Shown piece after piece: positions 41,124-50,672 of a DNA stretch of 64,000 nt. The stretch's first letter is position 1; each line of letters starts with the position of its first letter. The notes beneath the pieces were generated by a model, which was given only the letters and a program-made list of their open reading frames with translations, was not told where the DNA came from and made no database searches. The translations under genes were made by a program, and so were the position numbers. Origin of the DNA: Croceitalea rosinachiae (lineage in GTDB: Bacteria; Bacteroidota; Bacteroidia; Flavobacteriales; Flavobacteriaceae); NCBI RefSeq assembly GCF_031846445.1, contig NZ_JAVRHR010000001.1, positions 1,240,001-1,304,000 on the forward strand, read 5' to 3'.

Positions 41124-42779
41124 TTATGTTTTAACGGGATTTGAATTCTTTAATTCTGTCAAAAATTGATGTACTTGACTAATAGCCATGGAACCTTCGC
41201 CAACGGCTGAAGCAACTCGTTTAACGGATCCTTTTCTAACATCGCCAACAGCAAAAAAACCAGGAATACTTGTTTCTAAAGATTGCGGTTTTCTATTTCT
41301 GAAAATTTCACATTGATAAAGCTTTTCTTCTTGTATTCCTAAACCTGTACAAATGAATCCTCTCTCATCAGTAACCACCAAATCTTGTAACCACTCTGTA
41401 CAAGGTCTTGCTCCGATAAAGGTGAAAAGATTGGTAATATTCTTTGCCTCGTTTTCTCCATTATTATTTTCAAGCACTACTGATTCTAAATAATGTTGTC
41501 CATGCAATGCTGTAACCTGAGTATGAAGATGAACAAAAATATTCTCAGCGGCCTCAATGCGCTGTACCAAATAATCACTCATCTTTGAGCCTAAATCTCC
41601 ACTTCTTAGTATTATATGAACTTCTTTGGCGTGTTCTGCTAAAAAGAGTGCCGCTTGACCAGCTGAATTTCCGCCACCGACGACACCTATTAATTCATCT
41701 TTACAAGCCGAAGCATTCATACCTGTTGCAGAATAGTATACTCCACTACCTTCAAATTTTTCAAGATTATCGATAGGTAATTGTCTATAATTGGCTCCGG
41801 TGGCTGCCATAATCGATTTGGTTTTTATGGTTTTTCCATTGGTAGCATAAAGGATGAAATGGCTTCCTGTATGTTCAATACGTTCTGCTTTATGCGGAAT
41901 AGAAATATTACAACCAAATTTTTGTGCTTGAACATAGGCCTTATTAGCTAAATCACTACCTGAGATTCCAGTAGGAAAACCAAGATAATTTTCAATTTTT
42001 GAACTTTTACCGGCTTGTCCACCAGGAGCTTTGCTATCTATGGTGACTACACTCAACCCCTCAGAAGCTCCATAAACACTGGCGGCCAAACCTGCTGGGC
42101 CAGCACCAATAACCAATAGATCAAACACTTTATCTTCAAAATCCATTAAAACTCCCGAGTAACGTGCAACCTCTTCCAAAGAAGGATTGTTACAAACTTT
42201 TGCCTCACTGGTTATCAATATGGGAAGGTCGCTTTTAGATAAATCAAAATTCTTTAAAAGGTCTAAAGCAGAGTCTGAAACTTCAACATCTAAAAAATTG
42301 TACCAAATATGGTTTTTATCCATAAAATCTCTGATGGCATAGGTTTCTTTTGAATTTCCAGAGCCAACCAATTTTATTCCACCCGTAAATTCATTTAATA
42401 CTGTTTCTTGACGCAATAGAAAAGCATTTAAAAGTATGTCGCTTATATCACTATGCTGTGAAATAGCCTCTTTAAGTTTTTTTGGAGTTATTCTGATAAT
42501 TGAAGTTTTTCCTTTAGTTATCGCATGAAATTGTGCACCACGGTTTGATAACATTCCGCTATCGCCTGTAAATTCATTTTTTCCATGAACTACAATGACG
42601 TTGTTATCATTGTAGGGGTCTTCTATTGAGACTGTACCGGCAAGAACCACAAAAAAATCATATCGTAGGTCCCCCAAGCTAAAAATACGCTGCTCTTCGG
42701 TATAATTTTCAATTGCGCCATAGTTCTTTAAAACTGCTATTTGTCGTTGTGATAATTCCGGAAATCTTGGGTCCTTCAT
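41124..42779 (-). CDS. cNMP-binding + thioredoxin-like + TrxR-like flavoprotein fusion
   Basis: A 551-residue three-part protein. Residues about 10-130 look like a cyclic-nucleotide-binding barrel (IFSLGDLRYDFFVVLAGTV). Residues about 140-215 are a glutaredoxin-like domain without the CxxC. From about 218 it is a thioredoxin-reductase-type flavoprotein with FAD loop GAGPAGLAA (225-233), GGQAGKSSKIENYLGFP, NAD(P) loop GVVGGGNSAGQAA (365-377) and C-terminal FAVGDVRKGSVKRVASAVGEG. Where TrxR has CATC, the sequence is Ser350-Ala-Thr-Gly353, so thioredoxin reduction by the usual route is excluded. Such fusions occur widely; the acceptor is unknown. Confidence 0.88.
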   Translation of the reverse strand: MKDPRFPELSQRQIAVLKNYGAIENYTEEQRIFSLGDLRYDFFVVLAGTVSIEDPYNDNNVIVVHGKNEFTGDSGMLSNRGAQFHAITKGKTSIIRITPKKLKEAISQHSDISDILLNAFLLRQETVLNEFTGGIKLVGSGNSKETYAIRDFMDKNHIWYNFLDVEVSDSALDLLKNFDLSKSDLPILITSEAKVCNNPSLEEVARYSGVLMDFEDKVFDLLVIGAGPAGLAASVYGASEGLSVVTIDSKAPGGQAGKSSKIENYLGFPTGISGSDLANKAYVQAQKFGCNISIPHKAERIEHTGSHFILYATNGKTIKTKSIMAATGANYRQLPIDNLEKFEGSGVYYSATGMNASACKDELIGVVGGGNSAGQAALFLAEHAKEVHIILRSGDLGSKMSDYLVQRIEAAENIFVHLHTQVTALHGQHYLESVVLENNNGENEAKNITNLFTFIGARPCTEWLQDLVVTDERGFICTGLGIQEEKLYQCEIFRNRKPQSLETSIPGFFAVGDVRKGSVKRVASAVGEGSMAISQVHQFLTELKNSNPVKT

Positions 42780-42987
42780 CTTAGTCGTATTTATAACTAT
42801 TTTGTAATCATGATTTTACACTTTCTGCATTTGTATTTCAGGGCTTTCTTTAACTCAAAAAATGAATATATTTTTAGTAGTTTGATTCCATCTTAATAAA
42901 AGTACAATAAAGTTTATCTCTGCATTTTAAGTAATTAATAATTATCAAAGATTTAAGTACTTTTAACGGTCAATACTGAATCAAAAA

Positions 42988-43959
42988 ATGCCTTTAGTAC
43001 CTTCAAATTACAGACCTCCTTTCCCATTTAGAAACGGGCATTTTTCTACTATCTATTCTGGTGTTTTTCGAAAAATCAGAGGTCTAGTGCAGCATCGAGA
43101 ACGAATTAACCTATATGATGGTGATTTTTTGGATTTAGATTGGAGTGAGAGTAGCCTTCCTTCAAATAAAGTAGTCATTTTGGTTCACGGTCTAGAAGGC
43201 GATGCGCAACGGCATTATATTACGGGCAGTGCAAAAAAGTTGACCCAAAATAGGTTCGATACTTGTGCCATAAACCTAAGAGGATGCAGTGGAGAACCTA
43301 ACAAATTATACCGTTCTTATCATTCAGGGGCCACGGAAGACTTAATCAGTGTGATTGACCATATTTTGAGCACAAAAAAATATCAAGAGATATATTTGCT
43401 TGGTTTTAGCCTAGGTGGAAATCTAATTTTAAAATATTTGGGTGAGGGTAATGAAATTCCTCATCAGGTAAAAGCTGCGGTTGGGGTTTCGGTGCCTTGT
43501 AGTTTAAAAAGTGCCTGCGATGAATTATTAAATTCTAAAAATGTATTGTATTCTGCTCGATTTAAGAAACACTTATTGGCCAAGCTGAGGCAAAAACAAC
43601 AACGATTTCCTAATAATATTTTGAGTACAGAGATTGCATCAATAGGTACCCTAAAAGATTTTGATGATATCTATACAAGCAGAGCCCACGGGTTTAAAGA
43701 TGCTTTGGATTATTATGAAAAATGTAGTTGCGACCAATTTCTGGGGAAGGTTGGGTTGCCAAGCTTGATTTTGAATGCAAAGAACGATTCTTTTCTAGGG
43801 GACGATTGTTACCCTTATGAGCAGGCGGAAACTAATTCAAATGTTTATTTAGAGGTTCCTGATTTTGGGGGACATGTGGGTTTTTGGGGAAAACAGAATA
43901 CCAGTTATGCCGAAGAACGAGCATTACAGTTTTTTAATGACCCACTTATAGGTAAATAA
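42988..43959 (+). CDS. YheT-family alpha/beta hydrolase
   Basis: A 323-residue hydrolase of the YheT/ABHD1-3 type. It begins with the characteristic NYRPPFPFRNGHFSTIYSG segment. ILVHGLEG forms the oxyanion region, the nucleophile Ser lies in LLGFSLGGNLILKYLGE, the acidic residue in LNAKNDSFLG, and the catalytic His in PDFGGHVGFWG. Relatives are esterases or lipases of uncertain substrate. Transcribed alone, with a GC-rich hairpin directly after the stop codon. Confidence 0.92.
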   Translation: MPLVPSNYRPPFPFRNGHFSTIYSGVFRKIRGLVQHRERINLYDGDFLDLDWSESSLPSNKVVILVHGLEGDAQRHYITGSAKKLTQNRFDTCAINLRGCSGEPNKLYRSYHSGATEDLISVIDHILSTKKYQEIYLLGFSLGGNLILKYLGEGNEIPHQVKAAVGVSVPCSLKSACDELLNSKNVLYSARFKKHLLAKLRQKQQRFPNNILSTEIASIGTLKDFDDIYTSRAHGFKDALDYYEKCSCDQFLGKVGLPSLILNAKNDSFLGDDCYPYEQAETNSNVYLEVPDFGGHVGFWGKQNTSYAEERALQFFNDPLIGK

Positions 43960-43980
43960 CCTCGGGGCAAGCCCACGAGG
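43960..43980. repeat. GC-rich hairpin after the YheT gene
   Basis: CCTCG and CGAGG bracket GGGC-AA-GCCC with one bulged A, forming a 9-bp stem that begins on the first base after the stop codon. No T-run follows on the plus strand, so it may be a dispersed hairpin element or a 3' mRNA stabiliser rather than a standard terminator. Confidence 0.55.
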
Positions 43981-44034
43981 CATTAAAAAGAAAATGGACA
44001 TTGATTTTTACGTAAGCGTCCGAGTATTTTAAAT

Positions 44035-44047
44035 CTCGATTATCGAG
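44035..44047. repeat. 13-bp near-palindrome upstream of the DUF5689 gene
   Basis: CTCGAT and ATCGAG flank a single T, 39 bp before the start codon at 44087. It may be an operator or a remnant of the preceding hairpin element. Confidence 0.3.
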
Positions 44048-44086
44048 TAAATACATTTCTTACATTTACACTACCATTAACTTAAA

Positions 44087-45448
44087 ATGTTTAAAAATTT
44101 TTACTTGCCTTTATTGGCTATTATTTTCTTTTGTGCTTCTTGTGTAAAATCTAGTGAGTTTGATGCACCTCAAAGCAGTTGCGAAGAAAACCTTCAGGCG
44201 AATGGAACATTCGCACAAGTTAAAGCCCTTTACCAAGGTGAATTGCTTCAAATTCAAGATGATTTGATAATAGAGGGTTATGTAGTTTCTTCAGATAGAG
44301 CAGGTAATTTTTTTAGTGTTCTACATTTTCAAGATGCGATTACCAATCCAACAGAAGGTTTTCAAATTGAAATAGATTTAAGACAATCGTATTTATTATT
44401 TGAACCTGGAAGTAAGGTACTTATAAAACTTAAAGGTTTGTATTTAGGTCAAAGCAGAGATGTTTTTAAACTTGGAGGTACATTTGCGGGCTTTGGAACG
44501 GTTTCGGTTGGGCGGTTACCAGCCCTTCAAATACCAGAACATATTTTCTTGTCCTGTGATGAAATAGCCGCTGTTACGCCAACCACAGTAGCTATCGAAA
44601 ATCTAGCACCTAATTTTACAAATACCTTGGTACAGATAGAAAATGTTGAGTTGGTGGAGGAAGATTTAGGGCAAATGTATGCCTTGGAATTAGAAGAAAC
44701 TGAAAGAACCTTGGTCGACTGCAGCGAAAATGAGATTATAATGTTGAACAGTGGTTTTTCAGATTTTCAGGAAGAACTACTCCCTGAAGGTAATGGTAGT
44801 ATCACAGGAGTATTATTGAGAGAGAATGATGATTATTTTTTGGCCATTCGTGATTTAAATGATATTGATTTTTTCCAAGAACGATGTGAAGAAACTATAA
44901 CAACGTTTACATCTACTTCAGTATTCATATCTGAACTCGCTGACCCTAATAACAATGCAGGAGCCCGATTTGTAGAACTGTACAACTCGGCTTCAGCACC
45001 ATTAAATTTAAATGGTTGGACCCTTCGCAGATATACCAATGCAAATACAGATGTTAGTTCGACTATAGATTTAAGTAATTTTACAATAGAAGCAGAAAGC
45101 ACCTTGGTAATTTCCCCAAATGTTGAGGAGTTTGAATTGGTTTATGGTTTTGCCCCAGATTTGGGTGTGGGAACCAATAGTCCTGCCGATTCCAACGGTG
45201 ATGACAATTTAGAGTTGGTCGATCCTTTTGGAACAGTGATTGATATTTTTGGTGTGGTAGGCGAAGATGGCTCTGGCACCAATCACGAATTTGAAGATGG
45301 TAGGGCAGTACGTAATTCCAACATTGTACAAGCAAATAATAATTATACATTCTCTGAATGGATAATTTTTAATGATTCCGGAGATTCAAGTACGATAAAC
45401 GAACCTCAGAACGCACCAGAAGATTTTACACCGGGGGTAAGAGATTGA
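44087..45448 (+). CDS. DUF5689 plus lamin-tail-domain lipoprotein
   Basis: A 453-residue surface lipoprotein (lipobox FCASC, Cys19). The N-terminal DUF5689-type OB-like domain spans about 40-275 (IIEGYVVSSDRAGNFFSVLHFQD, shown in parts, is a hallmark). A lamin-tail beta-sandwich follows at about 290-420 (ISELADPNNNAGARFVELYN and NLNGWTLRRYT). In related bacteria DUF5689 proteins are encoded next to a TonB receptor and an endonuclease/exonuclease/phosphatase, suggesting a nucleic-acid scavenging set. Here those two partners are 40 kb away at 519-4395. Confidence 0.88.
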   Translation: MFKNFYLPLLAIIFFCASCVKSSEFDAPQSSCEENLQANGTFAQVKALYQGELLQIQDDLIIEGYVVSSDRAGNFFSVLHFQDAITNPTEGFQIEIDLRQSYLLFEPGSKVLIKLKGLYLGQSRDVFKLGGTFAGFGTVSVGRLPALQIPEHIFLSCDEIAAVTPTTVAIENLAPNFTNTLVQIENVELVEEDLGQMYALELEETERTLVDCSENEIIMLNSGFSDFQEELLPEGNGSITGVLLRENDDYFLAIRDLNDIDFFQERCEETITTFTSTSVFISELADPNNNAGARFVELYNSASAPLNLNGWTLRRYTNANTDVSSTIDLSNFTIEAESTLVISPNVEEFELVYGFAPDLGVGTNSPADSNGDDNLELVDPFGTVIDIFGVVGEDGSGTNHEFEDGRAVRNSNIVQANNNYTFSEWIIFNDSGDSSTINEPQNAPEDFTPGVRD

Positions 45449-45483
45449 TTAGTTTTTTATACCTTCAAATTCTTTAAAAACCT

Positions 45484-45963
45484 ATGGAAAACAAAGAATT
45501 ATTTTTTAGCGAAATTCGAAATGGTGAGCTCGAAAAAGTTAAGGAATTAGTTGCTAAAAATCCTGATTTAGCGAATAGTTTAGATTCACGAGGCTCAACA
45601 CCTTTAATTTTGGCAACCTACTATGAATATGCCGAAATAGCAGATTTTCTATTGCAAAACGGAGTAAAAGTAGATGCTAAAGATGGATCAGGAAATACAG
45701 CGCTAATGGGAGTTTGTTTCAAGGGATACACAGATATTGCCAAAAATTTAATTGGCGCTGGGGCTAATGTAAACCATGTTAATTCAATGGGAGCTACTTG
45801 TCTAATTTATGCGGCAACATTCAATCGTCTAGAAATCGCTGAATTGTTGTTACAACATGGAGCAGATAATAAGGCTAAAGACGCAAGAGGGCACACTGCC
45901 TTAGATCATGCTAAAATGCAAGAAGCTACGTTGCTCATTGAACTGTTAGAAAAATACGCCTAA
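45484..45963 (+). CDS. ankyrin-repeat protein
   Basis: A 159-residue cytosolic protein made of four to five ankyrin repeats with no other domain. Repeat consensus is visible in DSRGSTPLILATYYEYAEIA, DGSGNTALMGVCFKGYTDIA, NSMGATCLIYAATFNRLEIA and DARGHTALDHAKMQEATLL. Small bacterial ankyrin proteins often act with catalases or in stress responses, but no partner is adjacent here (katG is 7 kb away). It is followed by the Nudix gene 5 bp after its stop, so the two are in one operon. Confidence 0.93.
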   Translation: MENKELFFSEIRNGELEKVKELVAKNPDLANSLDSRGSTPLILATYYEYAEIADFLLQNGVKVDAKDGSGNTALMGVCFKGYTDIAKNLIGAGANVNHVNSMGATCLIYAATFNRLEIAELLLQHGADNKAKDARGHTALDHAKMQEATLLIELLEKYA

Positions 45964-45968
45964 GATTT

Positions 45969-46592
45969 ATGACCCTAGAAGAACAATTAAATGCCATTAA
46001 AAGATTAAAAGCTATTGCTGATACGGGTTTAGTATACTCTGATGTTCCCTATGATATTGAACGCTATGAAGAATTAAAGGATATTAGTTTAAAACTGCTT
46101 GCACACCTGGCTAACGAATCTTTTTCCAAATTAGATAGTTTTTTTCTTCCTCAATTAGATTACCCGACTCCAAAAGTTGATGTGCGCGGATTGGTGATAA
46201 ATGAGAAAGATGAGATTTTAATGGCGCAAGAAAGTGTTGATAATAAATGGACGATACCGGGGGGTTGGGCCGATATTGGTAATACGCCTAAAGAAGTGGT
46301 TCTTAAAGAAATCAAAGAAGAGACAGGTATAGATGCCGAAGTGGTTAGACTGATTGCTATTTACGATAAGCAACGACATAAACATCCTGCAGAGCCTTAC
46401 TATATCTATAAACTAATGTTCTTTTGTAGGGCTATAAGCGGAGAATTACAGCCCGGTTTTGATATGAAAGGGGCAGGATATTTTGCGTTGGACACTTTGC
46501 CCGAACTTTCAGAAGAACGAATCTTAGAGAGCCAATTAAAGCATCTGTTTCATTTGGTAAAACAGGATATTCAAGAAGTCTACGTAGATTAA
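45969..46592 (+). CDS. Nudix hydrolase with Nudix_hydro_N domain
   Basis: A 207-residue protein. The N-terminal 60 residues (MTLEEQLNAIKRLKAIADTG) are the helical Nudix_hydro_N segment found on some ADP-ribose/NDP-sugar Nudix enzymes. The catalytic domain starts around 68. The Nudix box reads GWADIGNTPKEVVLKEIKEETGI: the first box Glu is Asn and the box Arg is Lys, but the metal-binding EExG core is kept. Gene order ankyrin, Nudix, omega-amidase with gaps of 5 bp suggests one transcript. Confidence 0.9.
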   Translation: MTLEEQLNAIKRLKAIADTGLVYSDVPYDIERYEELKDISLKLLAHLANESFSKLDSFFLPQLDYPTPKVDVRGLVINEKDEILMAQESVDNKWTIPGGWADIGNTPKEVVLKEIKEETGIDAEVVRLIAIYDKQRHKHPAEPYYIYKLMFFCRAISGELQPGFDMKGAGYFALDTLPELSEERILESQLKHLFHLVKQDIQEVYVD

Positions 46593-46597
46593 AGAGA

Positions 46598-47371
46598 ATG
46601 ACCAAAAACTTAAATATAGCACTTGTACAATCGCATTTGCATTGGGAAAACCCAGAAGCAAATCGTGCGCTATTTGATGCTAAAATCTCCCAGATTTCTG
46701 AAGAGGTTGATTTGATCATTCTGCCAGAAATGTTTACCACTGGTTTTACTATGAATCCAAAGGACATTGATAAATTAGAAGGGTTGAAAACCCTTGAATG
46801 GATGCAACATACTGCAAGAGAAAAAAATACTGCGATTACAGGGAGTTTGGTTTTTCAAGAAAACGGAAAGAATTATAATCGTTCATTTTTTGTTCGCCCC
46901 AGCGGAGAATATGAAAAGTACGATAAAAAGCATACGTTCACTTTAGCTGGCGAACATAAAGTATATCAAGCTGGAACTGAAAAATTAATTATTGATTGTA
47001 AAGGCTTCAAAATATGCCCTTTGATATGCTATGACTTAAGATTTCCTGTTTGGGCCCGTAATGTTGAGGCATATGATATTTTGATTTATGTAGCTAATTG
47101 GCCTAGGCCTAGAATCAATGCGTGGGATGCACTTTTAAAAGCTAGGGCAATTGAAAATATGAGCTACTGTATTGGTGTAAATCGAGTTGGTTTAGATGGG
47201 TTGGGCCACCAATATGTTGGACATTCTGCGGTTTATGATGTTTTGGGGGAACAATTGGCCTACTCTGAAAAAGAAGAAATTCTTTATGCCTCCTTGTCTA
47301 AAGAACACATAACGACAAATAGAAATAAACTAAAGTTTTTAAATGATAGAGATTCCTTTAGTTTGTTATGA
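46598..47371 (+). CDS. omega-amidase / nitrilase-superfamily hydrolase (YafV-like)
   Basis: A 257-residue carbon-nitrogen hydrolase. The catalytic triad is Glu44 (LPEMFTTGF), Lys111 (KYDKKHTFTLAGEH) and Cys144 (PLICYDLRFPVWAR). The surrounding sequence fits the YafV/Nit2 branch, which removes the amide from 2-oxoglutaramate and similar keto-acid amides produced by glutamine transaminases. It lies 5 bp after the Nudix gene, and its 3' end overlaps the convergent Ig-like lipoprotein gene by 14 bp. Confidence 0.93.
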   Translation: MTKNLNIALVQSHLHWENPEANRALFDAKISQISEEVDLIILPEMFTTGFTMNPKDIDKLEGLKTLEWMQHTAREKNTAITGSLVFQENGKNYNRSFFVRPSGEYEKYDKKHTFTLAGEHKVYQAGTEKLIIDCKGFKICPLICYDLRFPVWARNVEAYDILIYVANWPRPRINAWDALLKARAIENMSYCIGVNRVGLDGLGHQYVGHSAVYDVLGEQLAYSEKEEILYASLSKEHITTNRNKLKFLNDRDSFSLL

Positions 47372-48977
47372 TAAAGGTTTCATTATAGGTCGAAAAAGCT
47401 CGTACATTTACAAAATCAGGATAGTACTTTACTACTTCTGGTTGTATTTTTTCTAAGTAACTCCCAGTATCCCATTTTCCATTGGCATTCTCATCAAAAA
47501 TGATACGAAAGCTGTATTCTTTGGGCTCAAGATAATTGAATTCAAAAATTTGAGGTTGTTCTGCGTACTTTTCCTGTATCACATCCCCATTGTCAGTTGT
47601 TAATTGAACAATAACAGGATAATTTACTTCACCCGATAAATTCAAGGTCAAATCGCCATAATCCGCATAACTTCCTGTACTAAGACGGTAGAATAAGGTG
47701 TCATTCTGTTCCTGAAAAAAGTCTTCAATAGCTCCTGGTAATAGTGATAAGGTATACCCATGGTTGTCAACTACTTCAAAATCAATATCGATTTTGTTCT
47801 TTATAGTATCAATAGAGGCGTTGTAAGGCGTTTGAACAGAATCTTTATCCAATATTTGTATTAAAGTAGTATCTAATTTTATCAAGGGGGTATTTGCTTT
47901 AATGAAGAACTTATCCTCAAAACCAAAGGAGCGCGAATGGCTTGGATTAAGCTTCAAGCTATCCAATCCTAATTTTCTGGTTTTAACGGTGAAAGTATCA
48001 ATAAGCCCAAGTTTTTCATTGGTGACCGTAAAAATGATGGAATCTAAATCTGTTGGGGAAAGCCAGTAGTTTAAAGTGTCTTTTTCCTCTTCTTTTAAGA
48101 TTTTGGTTTTTACCGAATCGGGCAGTTGTGTTAAAGCACTTATTTGTGGAATTTCTTCATCTCCGTTGTATCCAAATAAAATTCGGTTTTTCGCGACATA
48201 ACTGGGGACAGAAGCACTATAGTCAGGCTCTTCCATAAAAAGATTGAGCAAATACACGGAGTCCGTAGGTATAGTAATCGTATCAGTTAAAAAGCCTATT
48301 TTGTCTGTACGTTGGTCAAACAAGTTGTTTTTCGCTTTATCGGTCATACCCACTAAAGAATACTTTCCAGCCTTTAGATTTTTAAGCTGAAAAAATGGTA
48401 AACTATCTAAAGTATTGGTGATGTAATTTGGAACATTATTGTAAATAGTAGAATCATTGTAGGCACTATCAATTTCATAAAGCATCACACTAACAAACTG
48501 TTCTGCAGTTCTGTTGTACGCATCTTTTACTGCACCAGAAAGTGTAAGTGAATCAATATAATCGCCTGTAGAGAACACATAACTTAAAAAGCTATTGGGA
48601 TTCCCTTCGTTATTATCTACAATGCTTTGACCAAAATTAATAGTATAGGTAGTGTTTTCGCGTAACGTATCTTTAATAGTAATTTCAATATACTTGCTTG
48701 CCCCGGCAAGCGGTTTTATTTCTGGAATATATTTTAATGGAGGAGATACAATGAGTTGGTTTTGAACATCTTGTAACTTGATGAACTCATCAAAATACAA
48801 TCGTATGGTCTGTTCATCAAAGTTGATGCTCAAATTTTCAGGTTCCGTGCGGAGCAAAACAGGTGGGGTGATATCTTTTGGACCTCCAGTCGGAGTTCCT
48901 CTTTTTGCACATTGCCAAAACGCGAAAATTGCTAATAAAAAGAAAGAAAAACTTAATATCCTTTTCAATAAAAACAT
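47358..48977 (-). CDS. Ig-like (Big_5) domain lipoprotein
   Basis: A 539-residue protein with lipobox FAFWQC (Cys23) followed by AKRGTPTGGPKDITPPVLLRT. The first 110 residues after the signal form a Big_5-type Ig-like domain (FDEQTIRLYFDEFIKLQDVQNQ in parts; TTYTINFGQSIVDNNEG). Several beta-rich modules follow to the end. This protein type is near-universal in Flavobacteriaceae and of unknown role, presumably at the cell surface. It is encoded next to comF. Confidence 0.88.
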   Translation of the reverse strand: MFLLKRILSFSFFLLAIFAFWQCAKRGTPTGGPKDITPPVLLRTEPENLSINFDEQTIRLYFDEFIKLQDVQNQLIVSPPLKYIPEIKPLAGASKYIEITIKDTLRENTTYTINFGQSIVDNNEGNPNSFLSYVFSTGDYIDSLTLSGAVKDAYNRTAEQFVSVMLYEIDSAYNDSTIYNNVPNYITNTLDSLPFFQLKNLKAGKYSLVGMTDKAKNNLFDQRTDKIGFLTDTITIPTDSVYLLNLFMEEPDYSASVPSYVAKNRILFGYNGDEEIPQISALTQLPDSVKTKILKEEEKDTLNYWLSPTDLDSIIFTVTNEKLGLIDTFTVKTRKLGLDSLKLNPSHSRSFGFEDKFFIKANTPLIKLDTTLIQILDKDSVQTPYNASIDTIKNKIDIDFEVVDNHGYTLSLLPGAIEDFFQEQNDTLFYRLSTGSYADYGDLTLNLSGEVNYPVIVQLTTDNGDVIQEKYAEQPQIFEFNYLEPKEYSFRIIFDENANGKWDTGSYLEKIQPEVVKYYPDFVNVRAFSTYNETFIITN

Positions 48978-49031
48978 AAGCTAATAGCAGATTCTTAAAC
49001 AAAGAAACAATTAATTGAACGATACAAAAAG

Positions 49032-49748
49032 TTAATTCATGACTTTAGGTACCATAGCCATAGTTGCTACGTAAAGTTCAATGCCCTCAATTTGATGTAG
49101 GGCAACGGCACACATTTCTATGGTAGCTCCGGTTGTAATAACGTCGTCAACCAAGAGTATTCTTTTGCCTTTGAACGATTCGGTGTCAGTAATTTGATAG
49201 AGATTTTGATTGGCTTGCCAACGATTAAGTCGACTCTTTTTAGTTTGGGTCTTGGTATTGGCAGTTTTTATTAGTAGATTGGTTACAAAATCAGCATTGA
49301 AATGATTTGCAAGCTGTCTCCCAAATTTGGTCACCTGATTGTAGCCTCGTTTTTTTAATTTTTTGTGGTGCAATGGAACAGGAATAACCAGATCAATATG
49401 GTCTAAACGACTTTGACCCGCTAATAATTCCCCATACCAATTACCAAGAAAATCCCCAATTACTTCTTGATTTTTATACTTTAAATAATGCAACAGGTTT
49501 TTTACAATACCAGTTTTAGAGAAAAAAAGGAAGGCTGCAGCCTTTTTAATGAGCACGCGGCCATAGAAAATACGGTCAATTTCGTTTTCATCAGTGAAAT
49601 TATAATCGGTTATCGGTAAATCGTGTCGACAAACGGTACACAATACGTGTTCTCCCCTGATTAATTGCGCATTACATCCAAAACAGATGGGTGGCAATAG
49701 TATGGAGTTAATATCGTTTATTATCTTTGAAGCCCTAATACCAAACAT
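49032..49748 (-). CDS. comF: ComF-family phosphoribosyltransferase-like protein
   Basis: A 238-residue protein with an N-terminal double-zinc-type cysteine set (Cys22, Cys25, Cys37, Cys40) and a C-terminal PRTase domain (VIPVPLHHKKLKKRGYNQ, then PRPP loop ILLVDDVITTGATI). ComF helps DNA uptake during natural transformation; many non-competent bacteria keep it with other roles. Located 54 bp upstream of the Ig-like lipoprotein gene on the same strand. Confidence 0.94.
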   Translation of the reverse strand: MFGIRASKIINDINSILLPPICFGCNAQLIRGEHVLCTVCRHDLPITDYNFTDENEIDRIFYGRVLIKKAAAFLFFSKTGIVKNLLHYLKYKNQEVIGDFLGNWYGELLAGQSRLDHIDLVIPVPLHHKKLKKRGYNQVTKFGRQLANHFNADFVTNLLIKTANTKTQTKKSRLNRWQANQNLYQITDTESFKGKRILLVDDVITTGATIEMCAVALHQIEGIELYVATMAMVPKVMN

Positions 49749-49773
49749 ACCTTATACCTACTATTCACCTTAA

Positions 49774-50670
49774 ATGGAGTCTCAAGATACCACTTTCAAC
49801 TACAAAATAATTCTGGCGGCCTTGGTAGCGGTAATAATTGCGTTGCTTATAGCTTTCTATTACAGTTATGCCCAATCTCAGAATCAAATGAGTTATCTAG
49901 AGGATGAGAAAAGACTATTGGTAAAAGATATGACTTTGATGAAAGCCGAGGTCGATAGACTTTCTGGTGAAAATGAGATTAATGAAATTGAATTGCGCGA
50001 TTCAAAGTTTGCAGTTCAAAGCTTATTAGATTCTGTAGGGAGGTTAAATTTTAATATTGCAAAACTCCGTGAAAGCCAAAAAACACTTCGCATCTTAGAA
50101 GCGAAGTTTGACAGTTTAAAGCTTAAGAATAATTTTTTACGGTATAACAATGGTCTTTTAACAGAACGATACGAACGCACGCGGCGTGAGATTCAAGAAT
50201 TACGAGGTAAAACAAGTTCATTGCAAGAAGCTGAGGCATTGGTACGCAGAAAGAACCAAGAATTAGCTAAAGAGTTAAAAGTGAAGAGCTACCTTAAAAT
50301 GGAAAATGCCGAAGGCAGCGGATTTCGTTTGCGTGCCGGTAGACCTTTAAAAACAAATAAAGCATCTACTATTGAAAAATTACGCGGTTGTGTAACCATT
50401 TTGGCAAATGCCAGCGATGAAGGCGATGTAAAAGTTGTCTATCTTCAGTTTTTAAACCCTGATATGAAGGTAATCGAAGACAATGCCAATTTGGTCAATG
50501 TTAGTGGTAATACCTATAGCAAAAGAACAGAAGTTATCTATCTAGGAAAAGAGATTAGTGTCTGCGATGCCATAACCGTACCTGAAGGTTCGTTGGAACC
50601 AGGGATATACACCTTAAATGTTTTTGAAGATGAACGCCTGCTATCTTCATCAGAATTTCAATTAAAATAA
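49774..50670 (+). CDS. membrane-anchored coiled-coil protein
   Basis: A 298-residue protein with one transmembrane helix (about 12-32, IILAALVAVIIALLIAFYYS), a long coiled coil (about 40-175) and a beta-rich C-terminal domain (about 180-298, RAGRPLKTNKASTIEKLRGC to SSSEFQLK). The topology suggests an inner-membrane anchor with a periplasmic coiled coil. The type is common in Flavobacteriia next to comF and glyS but has no assigned role. Divergent from comF (25 bp). Confidence 0.8.
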   Translation: MESQDTTFNYKIILAALVAVIIALLIAFYYSYAQSQNQMSYLEDEKRLLVKDMTLMKAEVDRLSGENEINEIELRDSKFAVQSLLDSVGRLNFNIAKLRESQKTLRILEAKFDSLKLKNNFLRYNNGLLTERYERTRREIQELRGKTSSLQEAEALVRRKNQELAKELKVKSYLKMENAEGSGFRLRAGRPLKTNKASTIEKLRGCVTILANASDEGDVKVVYLQFLNPDMKVIEDNANLVNVSGNTYSKRTEVIYLGKEISVCDAITVPEGSLEPGIYTLNVFEDERLLSSSEFQLK

Positions 50671-50672
50671 AA

